From Odiellus spinosus (taxonomy: Eukaryota; Arthropoda; Arachnida; Opiliones; Phalangiidae), in the NCBI GenBank assembly GCA_963920705.1, contig OY987230.1:7068001-7132000 (forward strand): a DNA stretch of 64,000 bases, read 5' to 3'. The first letter of the stretch is position 1; each line of letters opens with the position of its first letter. The position numbers and the translations under genes were made by a program. Below, in pieces: positions 11,082 through 20,045 of the stretch. The notes under the pieces are model-generated. The model was not told where the DNA came from. It was given only the letters and a program-made list of their open reading frames with translations, and searched no databases.

Positions 11082-11345
11082 TGTTAATTGAGTTGGTGCA
11101 AAATTTAAGGTTGAGTTGGTGCAAAATTTAAGGTTGAGTTGGTGCAAAATTTAAGGTTGAGTTGGTACAAAATTTAAGGATGAGTTGGTGCAAAATTTAA
11201 GGCTGAGTTGGTGCAAAATTTAAGGTTGAGTTGGTGCAAAATTTGGGGTTGAGTTGGTTCAAAATTTTGGGTTGAGTTGGTGCAAAATTTGGGGTTGAGT
11301 TGGTGCAAAATTTAAGGTTGAGTTGGTGCAAAATTTAAGGTTAAT
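11082..11345 (+). repeat. 23-bp minisatellite (TTGAGTTGGTGCAAAATTTAAGG), copy 1
   Basis: About eleven units with two main variants, ending AATTTAAGG or AATTTGGGG. The same array lies at the same place in copy 2 (22998-23186) and copy 3 (61074-61265). Confidence 0.9.
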
Positions 11346-11423
11346 TGAGAAAATTTACTAATGCTAAATTGAAGTAACTTTGATATTGTTCTTCTTAAAA
11401 ACTGTTTGTTATTTTTATTCTAG

Positions 11424-11522
11424 GTTTCGACGTTGCGGAAAAGGGCCAGATGTCATCGAAAAAAAATAATAATAATAATTAAAAAAATGATAAAAAATAA
11501 AAAAAGTAAGAATATATTTTAA
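11424..11522 (+). CDS. Exon 2 of predicted mini-gene, copy 1
   Basis: After the acceptor TATTCTAG the frame continues VSTLRKRARCHRKK, then five Ile, then Lys/Asn-rich residues to TAA. The run of A residues after the Arg differs in length between copies: eight here, ten in copy 2. The tail therefore differs, and copy 2 stops soon after the Lys run. Together with exon 1 the Cys/His positions (C-x2-C in exon 1, C-H in exon 2) could form a small metal-binding module, but this is inference. The end of the exon overlaps the start of the conserved 62-nt hairpin. Confidence 0.35.
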   Translation, partial: VSTLRKRARCHRKKIIIIIKKMIKNKKSKNIF

Positions 11523-11572
11523 AATCACTTCTCTCATGACTCTGAGTGAGGGAAGTGGATTTAAAATATATT
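11511..11572 (+). ncRNA. Conserved 62-nt stem-loop, copy 1
   Basis: Positions i and 63-i pair along the element: thirteen A/T pairs from AATATATTTTAAA, one A-A mismatch, then a mixed stem including G-U pairs, leaving a loop of about eight nt around TGACTCTG. Copies at 23358-23419 and 61389-61450 have exactly the same length. Between copies 1 and 3 a C-G pair (stem position 18 with 45) is replaced by T-A, and two other differences keep pairing through G-U. Copy 2 has two changes that break pairs. It could be a 3'-UTR signal, a processed hairpin or part of a structured RNA. Confidence 0.6.
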
Positions 11573-11699
11573 CAAATGCTCTTTCTAAGTGCGGCCTCCC
11601 CGTGGCGAGAGCGGATAACGTTACTTTTAAAGGTGTCTAGAAATTAATTTAAGAACCTTTAAATCTAACGGCTAACGGCACTTTAATTTTACGAGTTTT
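11573..11699 (+). ncRNA. Conserved structured 3' block, copy 1
   Basis: Nearly identical in all three copies, including the otherwise diverged copy 3. Visible pairing: GCTCT with AGAGC around GCGGCCTCCCCGTGGCG, the AAAGGT with ACCTTT stem enclosing AAATTAATTT, and a TAACGTTA palindrome. It ends ACTTTAATTTTACGAG, where similarity to copy 3 stops. I do not recognise an RNA family. A conserved 3' UTR or the 3' end of a non-coding RNA are the main alternatives. Confidence 0.5.
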
Positions 11700-12187
11700 A
11701 AAAAATTATTTAGTACTAATTTAATACTAATTTAAGTGTATTAATGGGGTCAGAGCGTTGTTAAAATTCAACTATACCATCATTTTCTACTTCATTTGTT
11801 AGTTAGCTGAAAAACGTTGTACGTCTGTTCAAAGAGTTTGAAGGAACTGAAAGCGAGAGGAGTGGAAAAGCCAAGAACCAAAACCCAAACTTGAAACAAC
11901 AATAATTTCCCTTCGTTAGTTTTCCTCTACTCTAAAGAAGTAAGATATGGGAAAATTGATTAAAAAGTCGCGAGCTTCAGTTAGCCCCCAATTTACTCGG
12001 CAAGGTTCAGTCCGGTTCTATCAGATTTAAGCTCTTCTCTTTTCTAAAAAACTAAGCATAGAATCAAGAGATGCCCCTTGAACCTTTTTTTAGAGTCATA
12101 ACGTTTTTGTTCTTTAGAAGTTAAAATTGCTAGGAGAATTGTGGTTTCTACTCAACCACAAAATGATGTATTTCTCCGCTATGAATC

Positions 12188-12705
12188 GTTAGTTTATAGT
12201 TTAGCCGAGACTTTGCGTATTGTCCCGAACGAGAATGAGGCCGATTTCAACAACTTGTATCTTGTAAACTATAGCTCATATCCAAACAAGTAATATATCG
12301 TTTGAAAGACCGCTGATCTGGAATGAATTGGCTTTCAGTTATTAGTATGTCAAAGATAACCTTTTCTTCTTCTTCTTTCCGCATACCGGCCTAGAGAAAA
12401 AACTACTCAACCGATTTGGTTGAAATTTTGAATTTAAGTTCATTTCGGGCTCCCATTGTGGCATTCCAAAGGAGAATTTTCAATAACCAAGAGCTCTCGA
12501 GTTATTCACCAAAATAGAAGAAATATGCACGGAATCAATGGATTATCTAAAGAAGTGTCATTTAAAGGGAGAATGAAGTACAACAAGTCATTGATTGGCG
12601 GACATACCCCAATTGACGAATTCGAAATTTCCATACTCATAAACCAACTTCCACACGGGGCTACAGCCATTGGGGTACAAATGTAATGATGAATTATCAC
12701 AATAG
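12188..12705. other. Sequence with a short open frame, no recognised gene
   Basis: The phrase CTACTCAACCGATTTGGTTG followed by AAATTTTGAA at about 12404 looks like the edge of a dispersed repeat. The open frame 12456-12686 (76 codons) has no recognised domain; it could be coding sequence upstream of the next frame, but no splice link is visible. Confidence 0.3.
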
Positions 12706-13071
12706 ATGGCACGCTTACCCCTCACTCTATCTCTCGTCATCGTACCTATCCACGTATTATACCCGTTGCTATGGGAAACTCGAGTCTCGAATCGCGAGGG
12801 GAGGGGTTACCACCTTGTTTGTCTCTCTCCTCATAGTTTAGCCAATCAGAATAGAATCAGAATGGTATTACAGCTAGGACTATGGTCTTACGAAAAAGGT
12901 GTAACTCGAAAAATCACAAATTCGAAAATCAGTGGCGTTCCAATATTTAAAATGACTGTTGGAAACTGCACTTATGACGTTGATCCTGCATTTTTCCACT
13001 ACGGTTTAGAAATGGAACAGGGATACTATACGTGTATGTTGAGAAAGAAAAATTATGGTGGTGGTTGCTAG
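12706..13071 (+). pseudogene. Possible remnant of a small membrane/Ig-like protein gene, near a poly(A) tract
   Basis: The 121-codon frame starts with a hydrophobic stretch (LPLTLSLVIVPIHVLYPLLW) that could be a signal or membrane segment. Near its end it reads GYYTCMLRKKN, a Tyr-x-Cys motif like the F-strand of Ig-type domains, with one earlier Cys (GNC). The frame ends in Gly-Gly-Gly-Cys. In another frame, starting at 13032, a strong membrane-like segment follows (WWWLLVSAASVSILVFLTL), so a frameshift may separate the two. About 20 nt after an AATATAAA word comes a run of about 32 A (13232-13263), as expected of a retrocopied mRNA. No family is assigned. Confidence 0.25.
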
Positions 13072-13231
13072 TCTCTGCCGCGAGCGTATCTATTTTAGTT
13101 TTTCTCACACTTCATTCGTTTTCCTTCCAACAATATGAAGTCATTTATAATCTTCTCCGGTTGGAAGTAGTTTGCGTTACGTTATACGCGGGAATATATG
13201 CCACTGGGAATATAAAGATTCTAGCTCTTTG

Positions 13232-13263
<32 letters not shown>
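13232..13263 (+). repeat. Poly(A) tract, about 32 nt
   Basis: An uninterrupted A run preceded by AATATAAAG about 20 nt upstream. It may be the tail of a retrotransposed transcript or a simple repeat. The open frames across it are Lys or Phe runs and not genes. Confidence 0.8.
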
Positions 13264-13268
<5 letters not shown>

Positions 13269-13560
13269 TTTTGAGGTCTAACCCCATTTTGAAATTTCTT
13301 TCTTCGTGTCACTACAGTAAAACAGAAGGGGAGGAGTCTCTGGATTCTGGCATACACTGATTTCCCTGAGTTTCGAGTTCATCATGGGCAGCGCGCAAGT
13401 TCAAATTTAGTTTGTACGCACAGATTAGTAGGAGCGTTGGAAGTCACTTTATAAGTGTGAGGGCTGAACATGTTGGCTAAGCCCAAGTTATATGGGGCTC
13501 AATTACACCAGCTCCGACGATCGAGGGGACTTGAGCCCACCCTGCCCTACCCCCTTCTGA
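13264..13560. other. No gene recognised
   Basis: Ordinary mixed sequence between the poly(A) tract and the 30-bp array. Confidence 0.3.
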
Positions 13561-13574
13561 CACAACTGCCCGTT

Positions 13575-13735
13575 AGAATGAATACCCATGAGTTTTTTGC
13601 CGGTCCCATTCAAACCCAATGGGTTTTTTGGCGGTCCCACTTAAACCGAATGTTTGGGGGGGGGGGGGGTACCACTGAAACCTAATGATTTTTAGCTGTA
13701 CTATTCAAACCGGATTGGTTTTTGGCGATCCCATT
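13575..13735. repeat. 30-bp minisatellite, left part
   Basis: Units of the form GGTTTTTTGGCGGTCCCATT plus CAAACCGAAT. A run of about ten G at 13655 replaces part of one unit. The array resumes at about 14500 after an interruption. Confidence 0.75.
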
Positions 13736-13882
13736 TAATAATAATAATAATATTTATTTCTCAATATGAAATTGCAGGCGACCATGGAGACAAAGCTAGT
13801 GGTTACCAGGAAAATATACTGTATAACCATAAATAACATAAAAATCACTTAGAATTAAAAATTGATGAAAGTTAAACAATTA

Positions 13883-14132
13883 AGTATGGAATTAAAGTCA
13901 ACTATGGAATTAAAATCAAGTATGGAATTAAAATCAAGTATGGAATTAAAATCAAGTGTGGAATTAAAATCAAGTGTGGAATTAAAATCAAGTGTGGAAT
14001 TCAAATATGGAATTAAAATCAAGTGTGGAATTAAAATCAAGTGTGGAATTAAAATCAAGTGTGGAATTCAAATATGGAATTAAAATCAAGTGTGGAATTA
14101 AAATAAAGTGTGGAATTAAAATCAAGTGTGGA
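13883..14132. repeat. 18-bp minisatellite, left part
   Basis: Units GGAATTAAAATCAAGTGT, with AAGTATGG variants at the left edge and an ATTCAAATATGG variant repeated in higher-order fashion. It is open in several frames, none convincing as a gene. Confidence 0.9.
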
Positions 14133-14309
14133 ATGTTGTTTGGATATAATAATTTCTGTTTGTTATTCCTTTATTCATATTTTGAAATTATCCACGAGAA
14201 GTCTATGATAAATGCAATGTAATCGCGAATAATTAACCGATTATTTTTTATGATTAACTGATTAACCAAATATTTGTGGATAATGTTGTTCAAAACCCGA
14301 CCTCTAATT
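14133..14309. mobile_element. hAT-type MITE inserted in the 18-bp minisatellite
   Basis: The right end AAAACCCGACCTCTA and the internal words AAATTATCCACGAGAAGTCT, ATGATAAATGCAATGTAATC and TTAACCGATTA match the TAGAGRTCGGGG family. The left end is degenerate (GTTGTTTGGATATAATAATT). The minisatellite continues in phase on the far side (14310), so insertion postdates the array. Confidence 0.65.
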
Positions 14310-14445
14310 AAAATCAAGTGTGGAATTAAAATCAAGTGTGGAATAAAAATCAAGTGTGGAATTAAAACCAAGTGTGGAATTAAAACCAAGTGTGGAATTA
14401 AAATCAAGTGTGGAATTAAAATCAAAAGTATGGCAATAATATCAA
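14310..14445. repeat. 18-bp minisatellite, right part
   Basis: Seven or so further units of GGAATTAAAATCAAGTGT, with an AAACCAAGTG variant. Continuation of the array at 13883-14132. Confidence 0.9.
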
Positions 14446-14494
14446 AAGTATGGGATTAATACCCAACAGCTTATGAATTAATTGTTTATAAATA

Positions 14495-14885
14495 AAAATC
14501 CGAATAGGTTTTTGGCGGTCCCATTCAAATCGAATGGTTTTTCTAGGGGGTCTCATTGAAACGCTATGGGTCTTTCATACAGAATGTGTTTTAGCGGTGC
14601 TATTTAAACCAAATGGGTTTTTTGGCGGTCCTATTTAAACCAAATGGGTTTTTAGGCGGTCCCATTTAAACCAAATGGGTTTTTAGGCGGTTCCATTTAA
14701 ACCAAATGGGTTTTTGGCGGTCCTAGTCAACTGATTAAGATTTTTTGGCGGTCCAATTCAACCGAGTGGTTTTTTTGACGGTTCAGTTAAACCGATCGTG
14801 TTTTTTAACGGTCCCATTCAACCAGTTGGGGAGTTTTGAAGGTTCCATTCAAACCGAATTGGTTTTTGAAGGTCACACAATACCG
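14495..14885. repeat. 30-bp minisatellite, right part
   Basis: About twelve units of the GGTTTTTGGCGGTCCCATTT plus AAACCAAATG type, increasingly diverged to the right. Same repeat as at 13575-13735. Confidence 0.8.
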
Positions 14886-15345
14886 AATTTATCACGAATG
14901 CGCAATTTTACAATTTATTTGTCTCTTTTCTACTAGAACGAAATTCCATTTGATGGAATATTTTATACGGAAGTCAGTGTAAGCGAAATAATTTTCAAAC
15001 TACCTACTTAATCTAATCACGATTAGCTTCCCATTCTCCCAAAAATCGCCTATTTTTAAACGATTTTTCGTTCGAATCAGTCGAATGACATTATGGTAAT
15101 ATATATCGGTTTGTACACCTGAGTTCTCAAGTATCGGAACCCCTCGGGTAAAACGCGACGCAAAAATGATGGATATTAAAACGTGTAGACTTAATCTAAA
15201 TAAAGAAATATTAAATAAACAACAACACTCACGAGTGGATTGGTCAACTCGAGTCCTGGAGTCCTAGGTTCTGAAAAAATAAAAATAAAAAAGTGAGATA
15301 TTTGCTATTATAATAAAGATATGACACTCTCCGTACAAGTCTATT
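14886..15345. other. No gene recognised
   Basis: AT-rich sequence without arrays or inverted repeats that I could identify. Confidence 0.3.
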
Positions 15346-15512
15346 GTAGAGTAAAGAAGGAGTTGGAATCACGAAGGTTCAAGGTGCACAAGAAATTATG
15401 ATTAGTTTTAAAAACAACAACAGGTTCATTGTATTTTAATTGTTTTTAAAACTAATTATAAAATTTCTTGTGCACCTTTGACCTTCGCTGTTCCAATTCC
15501 TTCTTCACTCTA
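15346..15512. mobile_element. Fold-back MITE, about 167 bp, arms of about 65 bp
   Basis: The left arm AGAGTAAAGAAGGAGTTGGA, then AAGGTGCACAAGAAATT and TAGTTTTAAAAACA, is mirrored almost completely by the right arm ending AATTCCTTCTTCACTCT. The centre is a short loop of about 30 nt. No coding capacity. Confidence 0.8.
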
Positions 15513-15612
15513 TATTTGCTTTTGGCTTAGCGATTTACAAAAATTATGGTTCCTCCAATGTTTTTTAGCAATTAAGTTTAAATATTTTTAAAAATAGGTT
15601 TATAAATAAATT

Positions 15613-15963
15613 GAGAATGCGATCTAACAACAAATGATTTTATAACGATTACTTATCGTTTAATTGGCCTAGTATTAAAACATTCACCAACAAATGTTAA
15701 GCTAGAAATAAAACTTAACATCAAAGTAGGCTTAGCTGGATTCATGGAGTTCCTGAACTGCCCATATAAGGACTAGCAACCAATGACATTTATCGATGGT
15801 TCTTATGTAGCGAAAGCAGAATCTCCATGAATATAACTAAGCCTATTTTCTGGGTAAGTTTTAAATTTATTTCTAGTTTAATATTTGTTTGTACACTTTT
15901 TTTACTGCTGGACTAGGAATCGATAAAATAATCATTTGTTTTTAAGTTGCATTCTCTCTTTAA
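15613..15963. mobile_element. TTAA fold-back family (long type), diverged copy
   Basis: Shares GAATGCGATCTAACAACAAA, TAAGCTAGAAATAAA, GGCTTAGCTGGATTCATGGA and, inverted, AATCTCCATGAAT and TTGCATTCTCTCTTT with the full copy at 57469-58020. The ends are degraded. Confidence 0.7.
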
Positions 15964-16109
15964 CAATAGACACCTATTGATTTGCTTTTCAGAAATACCA
16001 TCCACCCACCCCAAGCAAAAAAGGTCTAACGGTGGAATCGCATATATGGGTGTGAAGCGGCAACGGAACGGAACATGCAAAAATAACTCCATGTTCCGCT
16101 CTGTTACTC

Positions 16110-16440
16110 CTGTAAGTATGGTCAAGAATCCATTCAGGTTCCATAAGAGTATGGGAGGGCCGCGATTCAATAACCATCCTCCCAAACTTTGTAGCAAAAG
16201 TTCGTCCGCTTCGAATCGATTTTTCAAGTGAATCGCTCCTGACATTATTTATTAACCCGCGCCACTAACGACCTTGACATAATATTTTGGGTAATAAAAA
16301 TGGAGCCATCCGAAAAAAGATCTAAGCGTACAAATATTGCGAAAATTGCAGACGAACTTTTGTTACAAAGTTTGGGAGGATGGTACCAGAGGCTAAAGCT
16401 ATGCTCCCATATTCTTATGGAACCTGAATGGATTCTTGGT
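16110..16440. repeat. Inverted duplication with coding-like arms
   Basis: The plus-strand arm at 16350-16440 (ACGAACTTTTGTTACAAAGT to TGAATGGATTCTTG) occurs inverted at about 16122-16206. On the plus strand an ATG at 16300 opens 53 codons reading KIADELLLQSLGGW, then HILMEPEWILG, to a TAA. On the minus strand the other arm encodes ADELLLQSLGGW in the 15913-16245 frame before shifting. The shared peptide hints at a duplicated exon or transposon coding fragment, but I recognise no family. Confidence 0.45.
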
Positions 16441-16885
16441 ATGGTTCATTGTGCTTGGTAAAACTTTTGTTCAAACGTAAACTGACAAATTCCAGAAAAC
16501 CGGTAATACAAATGGCTAGATTCTTCTTAATTTAGACCAGGTGATTTGAAACAAATCTACAAATACATTTGCTAGTTTAAAATATCAATCTATATCAATC
16601 GAAATCAATAAAAATAAATCTTAAAATCATTAGCGCAAAATCAGATGGAAAGAGCTTTTCCAAGAGTAATAGTGAATAATGTTATTGGTAGCAGCAACAC
16701 TAATATCGATTTCGCTTGGATAAGTCATTTTATTACATTTATTATTTATTTATAATTAAAAATCTAGAAATTAACTGGTCTGAGGGGGAGGTGCTGTCAA
16801 AAATACGTATTATCTCCGATGACTCAGAGATGGCGCTACAATCAACCCGCGATTTGTCAACGACATAAAGTGTATTGGAAGAATA
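16441..16885. other. No gene recognised
   Basis: AT-rich sequence; nothing supported. Confidence 0.3.
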
Positions 16886-16889
16886 TCTC

Positions 16890-17058
16890 TTCCAAGGCAA
16901 CGTTTGGACGCTTTATGAAAAATATAATATCTTGCGCTAAAAAGAGTTATCTGAAAGGCTAAAGTTGAGCACTATTTAATCACTACTTAGTGGCTGAATT
17001 TCGCGCCTTTTTATCAAATTAGCAGACGATATTATTCTAGCGTCCAAACATAGCCTAG
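16890..17058. mobile_element. Probable MITE, CAACGTTTGGACGCT ends
   Basis: AGGCAACGTTTGGACGCT at the left is mirrored by AGCGTCCAAACATAGCCT at the right, about 165 bp apart. The interior is AT-rich with no coding capacity. Confidence 0.55.
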
Positions 17059-17547
17059 TCCAAACTTACACTGATTCACCCTATCTCTAATCGTTACTTG
17101 CAGGCACGAATATATTTGCATACGATTCTCAGCCCTTATTTCCAAATGAGAGGTCGATGAAAAAAATGTGAAGTGAAAACTAGGTCAAGCGTTAGAAGAC
17201 AGCTAAGCTCGTTAAATCAAATTTTATCCGAAAACCACTGTTTTCGTTTAATTGCGATGGTAGACTAAACCCAAGAAGAAGAAGAAAAAAGTTTCGCGTA
17301 TTTTTATTATCTTATTAGATAACTCGGTTTGTTTCGGTACGAAAGAAAAATTATTTTATTATCAGACTGAAACTTGTTACGATCTAGAAAAAGAATCATT
17401 TATATTAGCTCGGCTTAATCAAGTCATTAATTACCACTAATTAACAAATTATTTGTTTAATACTGTATGCAGTTCGTTATCGTAGTTTGTTTTTATTGTA
17501 CGATCTGAGCAATACTACCTAAAAATAAATGATATTAAAGTGAGGCT

Positions 17548-18195
17548 GTCACCATTTTTTCGAAGGTCAATTCGTACAAAATTTTGGAAATTAATTTCCC
17601 TGACTTTTCCAGATTTTCCCGGATCATTTCTAAATGATTTCCCTGATTATTTTTAATCTTTTTTCCGGAATTTATTCTTAAACGGGAGCTATTGGCAATT
17701 TCCTCTTTTTATTTGACATATTTATGATTTATCAATCAGGGTCGACATTTTTCTCAGAATATGAGAAAACATTTTAATCTTTAGGCAAATATTTTCAGTT
17801 TATAATAATTACGTCAACCAAACATAAACAGCTCCTTAATTGACAAGTAATAAAATATTTAATTTCTCTGGCTATTTCGGCTCATTTTCAAATTCCCTGA
17901 CTTTTCCCTGACCTTTTGGGTTCATTTCCAAATTCCCTGACTTTCCCTCACCTTTTGGGCTCATTTTCAAATTCCCGGACTTTTCTATGATCTTTTGGGC
18001 CAATTTCCAAATTCCTTCACTTTTCCATCACTTTTTAGGCTCACTTTTAAATTCCCTGACCTTTGGGCTCATTTTCAAATTCCCTGACCTTTGGGCTCAT
18101 TTTCAAATTCCCTGACCTTTGGGCTCATTTTCAAATTCCCTGACCTTTGGGCTCATTTTCAAATTCCCTGACTTTCCCAGGTCCCGTACGAACCA
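17548..18195. repeat. TTCCCTGACTTTTCC-rich dispersed repeat with internal tandem units
   Basis: It begins near GTGAGGCTGTCACC and TCGTACAAAATTTTGG, then has repeated modules AAATTCCCTGACTTTTCC and GGGCTCATTTTCAAATTCCC. A clean 28-bp tandem stretch lies at about 18045-18170. The same modules recur, in either orientation, at 38160-38405, 44100-44360, 50825-51360, 54660-55440 and 56530-56890. Confidence 0.75.
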
Positions 18196-18990
18196 TAAAT
18201 TAACTAAGGATTATATACTTTTTTAATACTATTAAAAACCCATATTAGAAAATTTTGCACCTTTGAGTTGACGCGTTGTTGATTAACTTCAAAATTAAAA
18301 CGACCGAAAAAAATGTAAAAAACATTTTCCTAGCATGATAATGCATATCAATTCTGTTATGAATAAAAGATAGGACTGAAATAATTAATTATACTTTCGC
18401 AAAAAGGTGCCCGGGAAAGACACTATCTAGAGTTTTAAATAGGTAATTCACCAAAATAGTAACTACCCTGGTAATTTTCAGTTTCTGAAAACTATTTCGC
18501 TATCGTGAAAAAATGTGTCTAAAATAGGTGAAAACCTAACGTTTTAACTGGGCCATTCAAGGCCACTTTTATACCTTTCCGCATTAAAAAGGTCCAGAGG
18601 ACGCGAGAAGGATTGAAATACATATCCACGCCATAACAGCTTCACTTTAACAAGTAAATAGTACAGAAGAATTATTTCTAGGTGAATAGGAAGAGACAAG
18701 GATACGTAAAGAACTAAAATAGATGATAAAAATATCTTAAATTCCACCCCAAAAATTGCGCGAGCTTGGTATATTGATTTCACATTACGCCCACAAGTTT
18801 TGGTGAAAAATCCAAAATAGAAACGAATTAAAGCACCCCAAATATAAAGATAGCAATCGATAGGTTATGCAAAAAAATATATAAATAAAAATATAAATAT
18901 TCTATTGTTTTATATTCGTCTTCAAATGGAGTTGGAAACCCGCGTATCAAACCCTCTCAACTTATTCCATCGCGCAAACTCCCTTTGAAC
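18196..18990. other. No gene recognised
   Basis: The minus-strand open frame 18544-18783 is hydrophobic (ILVLYVSLSLPIHLEIILLY) but unsupported by splice signals or family resemblance. Confidence 0.3.
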
Positions 18991-18991
18991 A

Positions 18992-19352
18992 ATAAAGTAT
19001 AATCAGAAGCCGATGAAACCCTCCTTTGAAGTCTACTACTCCAATGTTCCATATAGCGCTCCTCTCTGTATGGGTAAAATTCACAATTTTACGAGGTCGG
19101 AGGGGTCCTACTTCATACCCCCTTGTCTACGCAAAATTGGAAATTATCTCTCTCCACAAACGACGACGTTTTTTTTTGACGAACTCCAAGGCTGCTAGAG
19201 ATATTCGCTCGACGAACTCCCGCTCCGAAAATATCTACCGTTAGGAGGCATACGCTTTTTGAAACTAACCCATACAGAGAGGAGTAGACAAGACCCGGGA
19301 GTAATAGACTTCAAAGGAGGGCTTCATCAGCTTCTGGTATAATGTATAGTAA
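18992..19352. mobile_element. Fold-back element, about 360 bp
   Basis: Outer arms: CAGAAGCCGATGAAACCCTC and CTTTGAAGTCTACTACTCC are mirrored by GGAGTAATAGACTTCAAAGG and GAGGGCTTCATCAGCTTCTG. Inner arms: CTCCTCTCTGTATGGGT and ACCCATACAGAGAGGAG. The overlapping open frames within it are by-products. Confidence 0.75.
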
Positions 19353-20045
19353 ATCAATATTCACACCTAATACGTTCGTTGGCCCAGAAGAAATAGAGCG
19401 CGATAGTACATTTAAATACGTCTTTAAATTCTGAGATAGTTCCGTTCTACACGTGATGACCCCCCCCCCCCCTCCTTACGAAACGAGAAAACAGCTTTTT
19501 GACAATTCGAATCATGGAGAGAGAATGGCGTCCGTAACAAATGATTTATTATAATTATTAAAATAAGCTAGGAGGACATAGGGCTAAAGGAGAGTTCGAC
19601 TGTCTGTTCTTAGATCACAAGTTTCAGGCCGGGAGAGACACTCATGCCCATCTAGTTGCCTTGGCTACGCTCATCCCGTTATCACGAATTCTCAACTCTT
19701 CCCAATAGACGGGGAGTTGACGACCTGCGCTAAACTAGTTGCGTGTAAATGTACCACCAGAACGAGGGAAAAGCGGGGGGAAAGCTAGTAGCTAGCGGCC
19801 GGAAAGTGGTAAGCGCGTTCATTCCCCGGGTAAGTTTTAAATTGATTTCTAGTTTAATATTTCTTTGAAAAATATTTTACTGATGGATTAGGCGTATTTA
19901 AATGATAATGAATCCCTTTAAAGGCGACTAAAACGTGCAAACATATTTATCAAATAATTGAAACGTAAAAATTCGTTTACTTCTCAAACATTTAAAAATA
20001 TCGGCTCTAGATCTCTTTTCGATTAAACTCTTAATAATTACGATA

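Larger units (their letters stand above)
8755..11423 (+). other. Predicted intron holding two minisatellites, copy 1
   Basis: It starts GTAAGT and ends TTTTTATTCTAG. A TACTAAT word about 75 nt before the acceptor could serve as branch point. The first part encodes nothing known, then come the 24-bp array and the 23-bp array. Boundaries are conserved in the other two copies, which is the main support for reading it as an intron. Confidence 0.5.
7994..12187 (+). repeat. Copy 1 of a three-copy locus (segmental duplication)
   Basis: Sequence from about 7994 to 12187 is nearly collinear with 20976-24037. The difference in length is mostly the number of 24-bp minisatellite units. The third, more diverged copy (59915-61580) shares only the part from CAGCACAGTGTAGAGGTA (8474) to ATTTTACGAGTTTT (11699). 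Within the shared part the order is upstream block, exon 1, 24-bp array, 23-bp array, acceptor, exon 2, hairpin and 3' block. Confidence 0.85.

Noticed and set aside
13145..13360. Open frames with runs of Phe or Lys across the poly(A) tract.
   Set aside because: The homopolymer alone creates them; the same applies to 59788-59976.
13862..14459. Open frames over the 18-bp array (SSVELK or IKCGIK repeats).
   Set aside because: The array is open in several frames on both strands and is split by a MITE; no start or splice signal is conserved.
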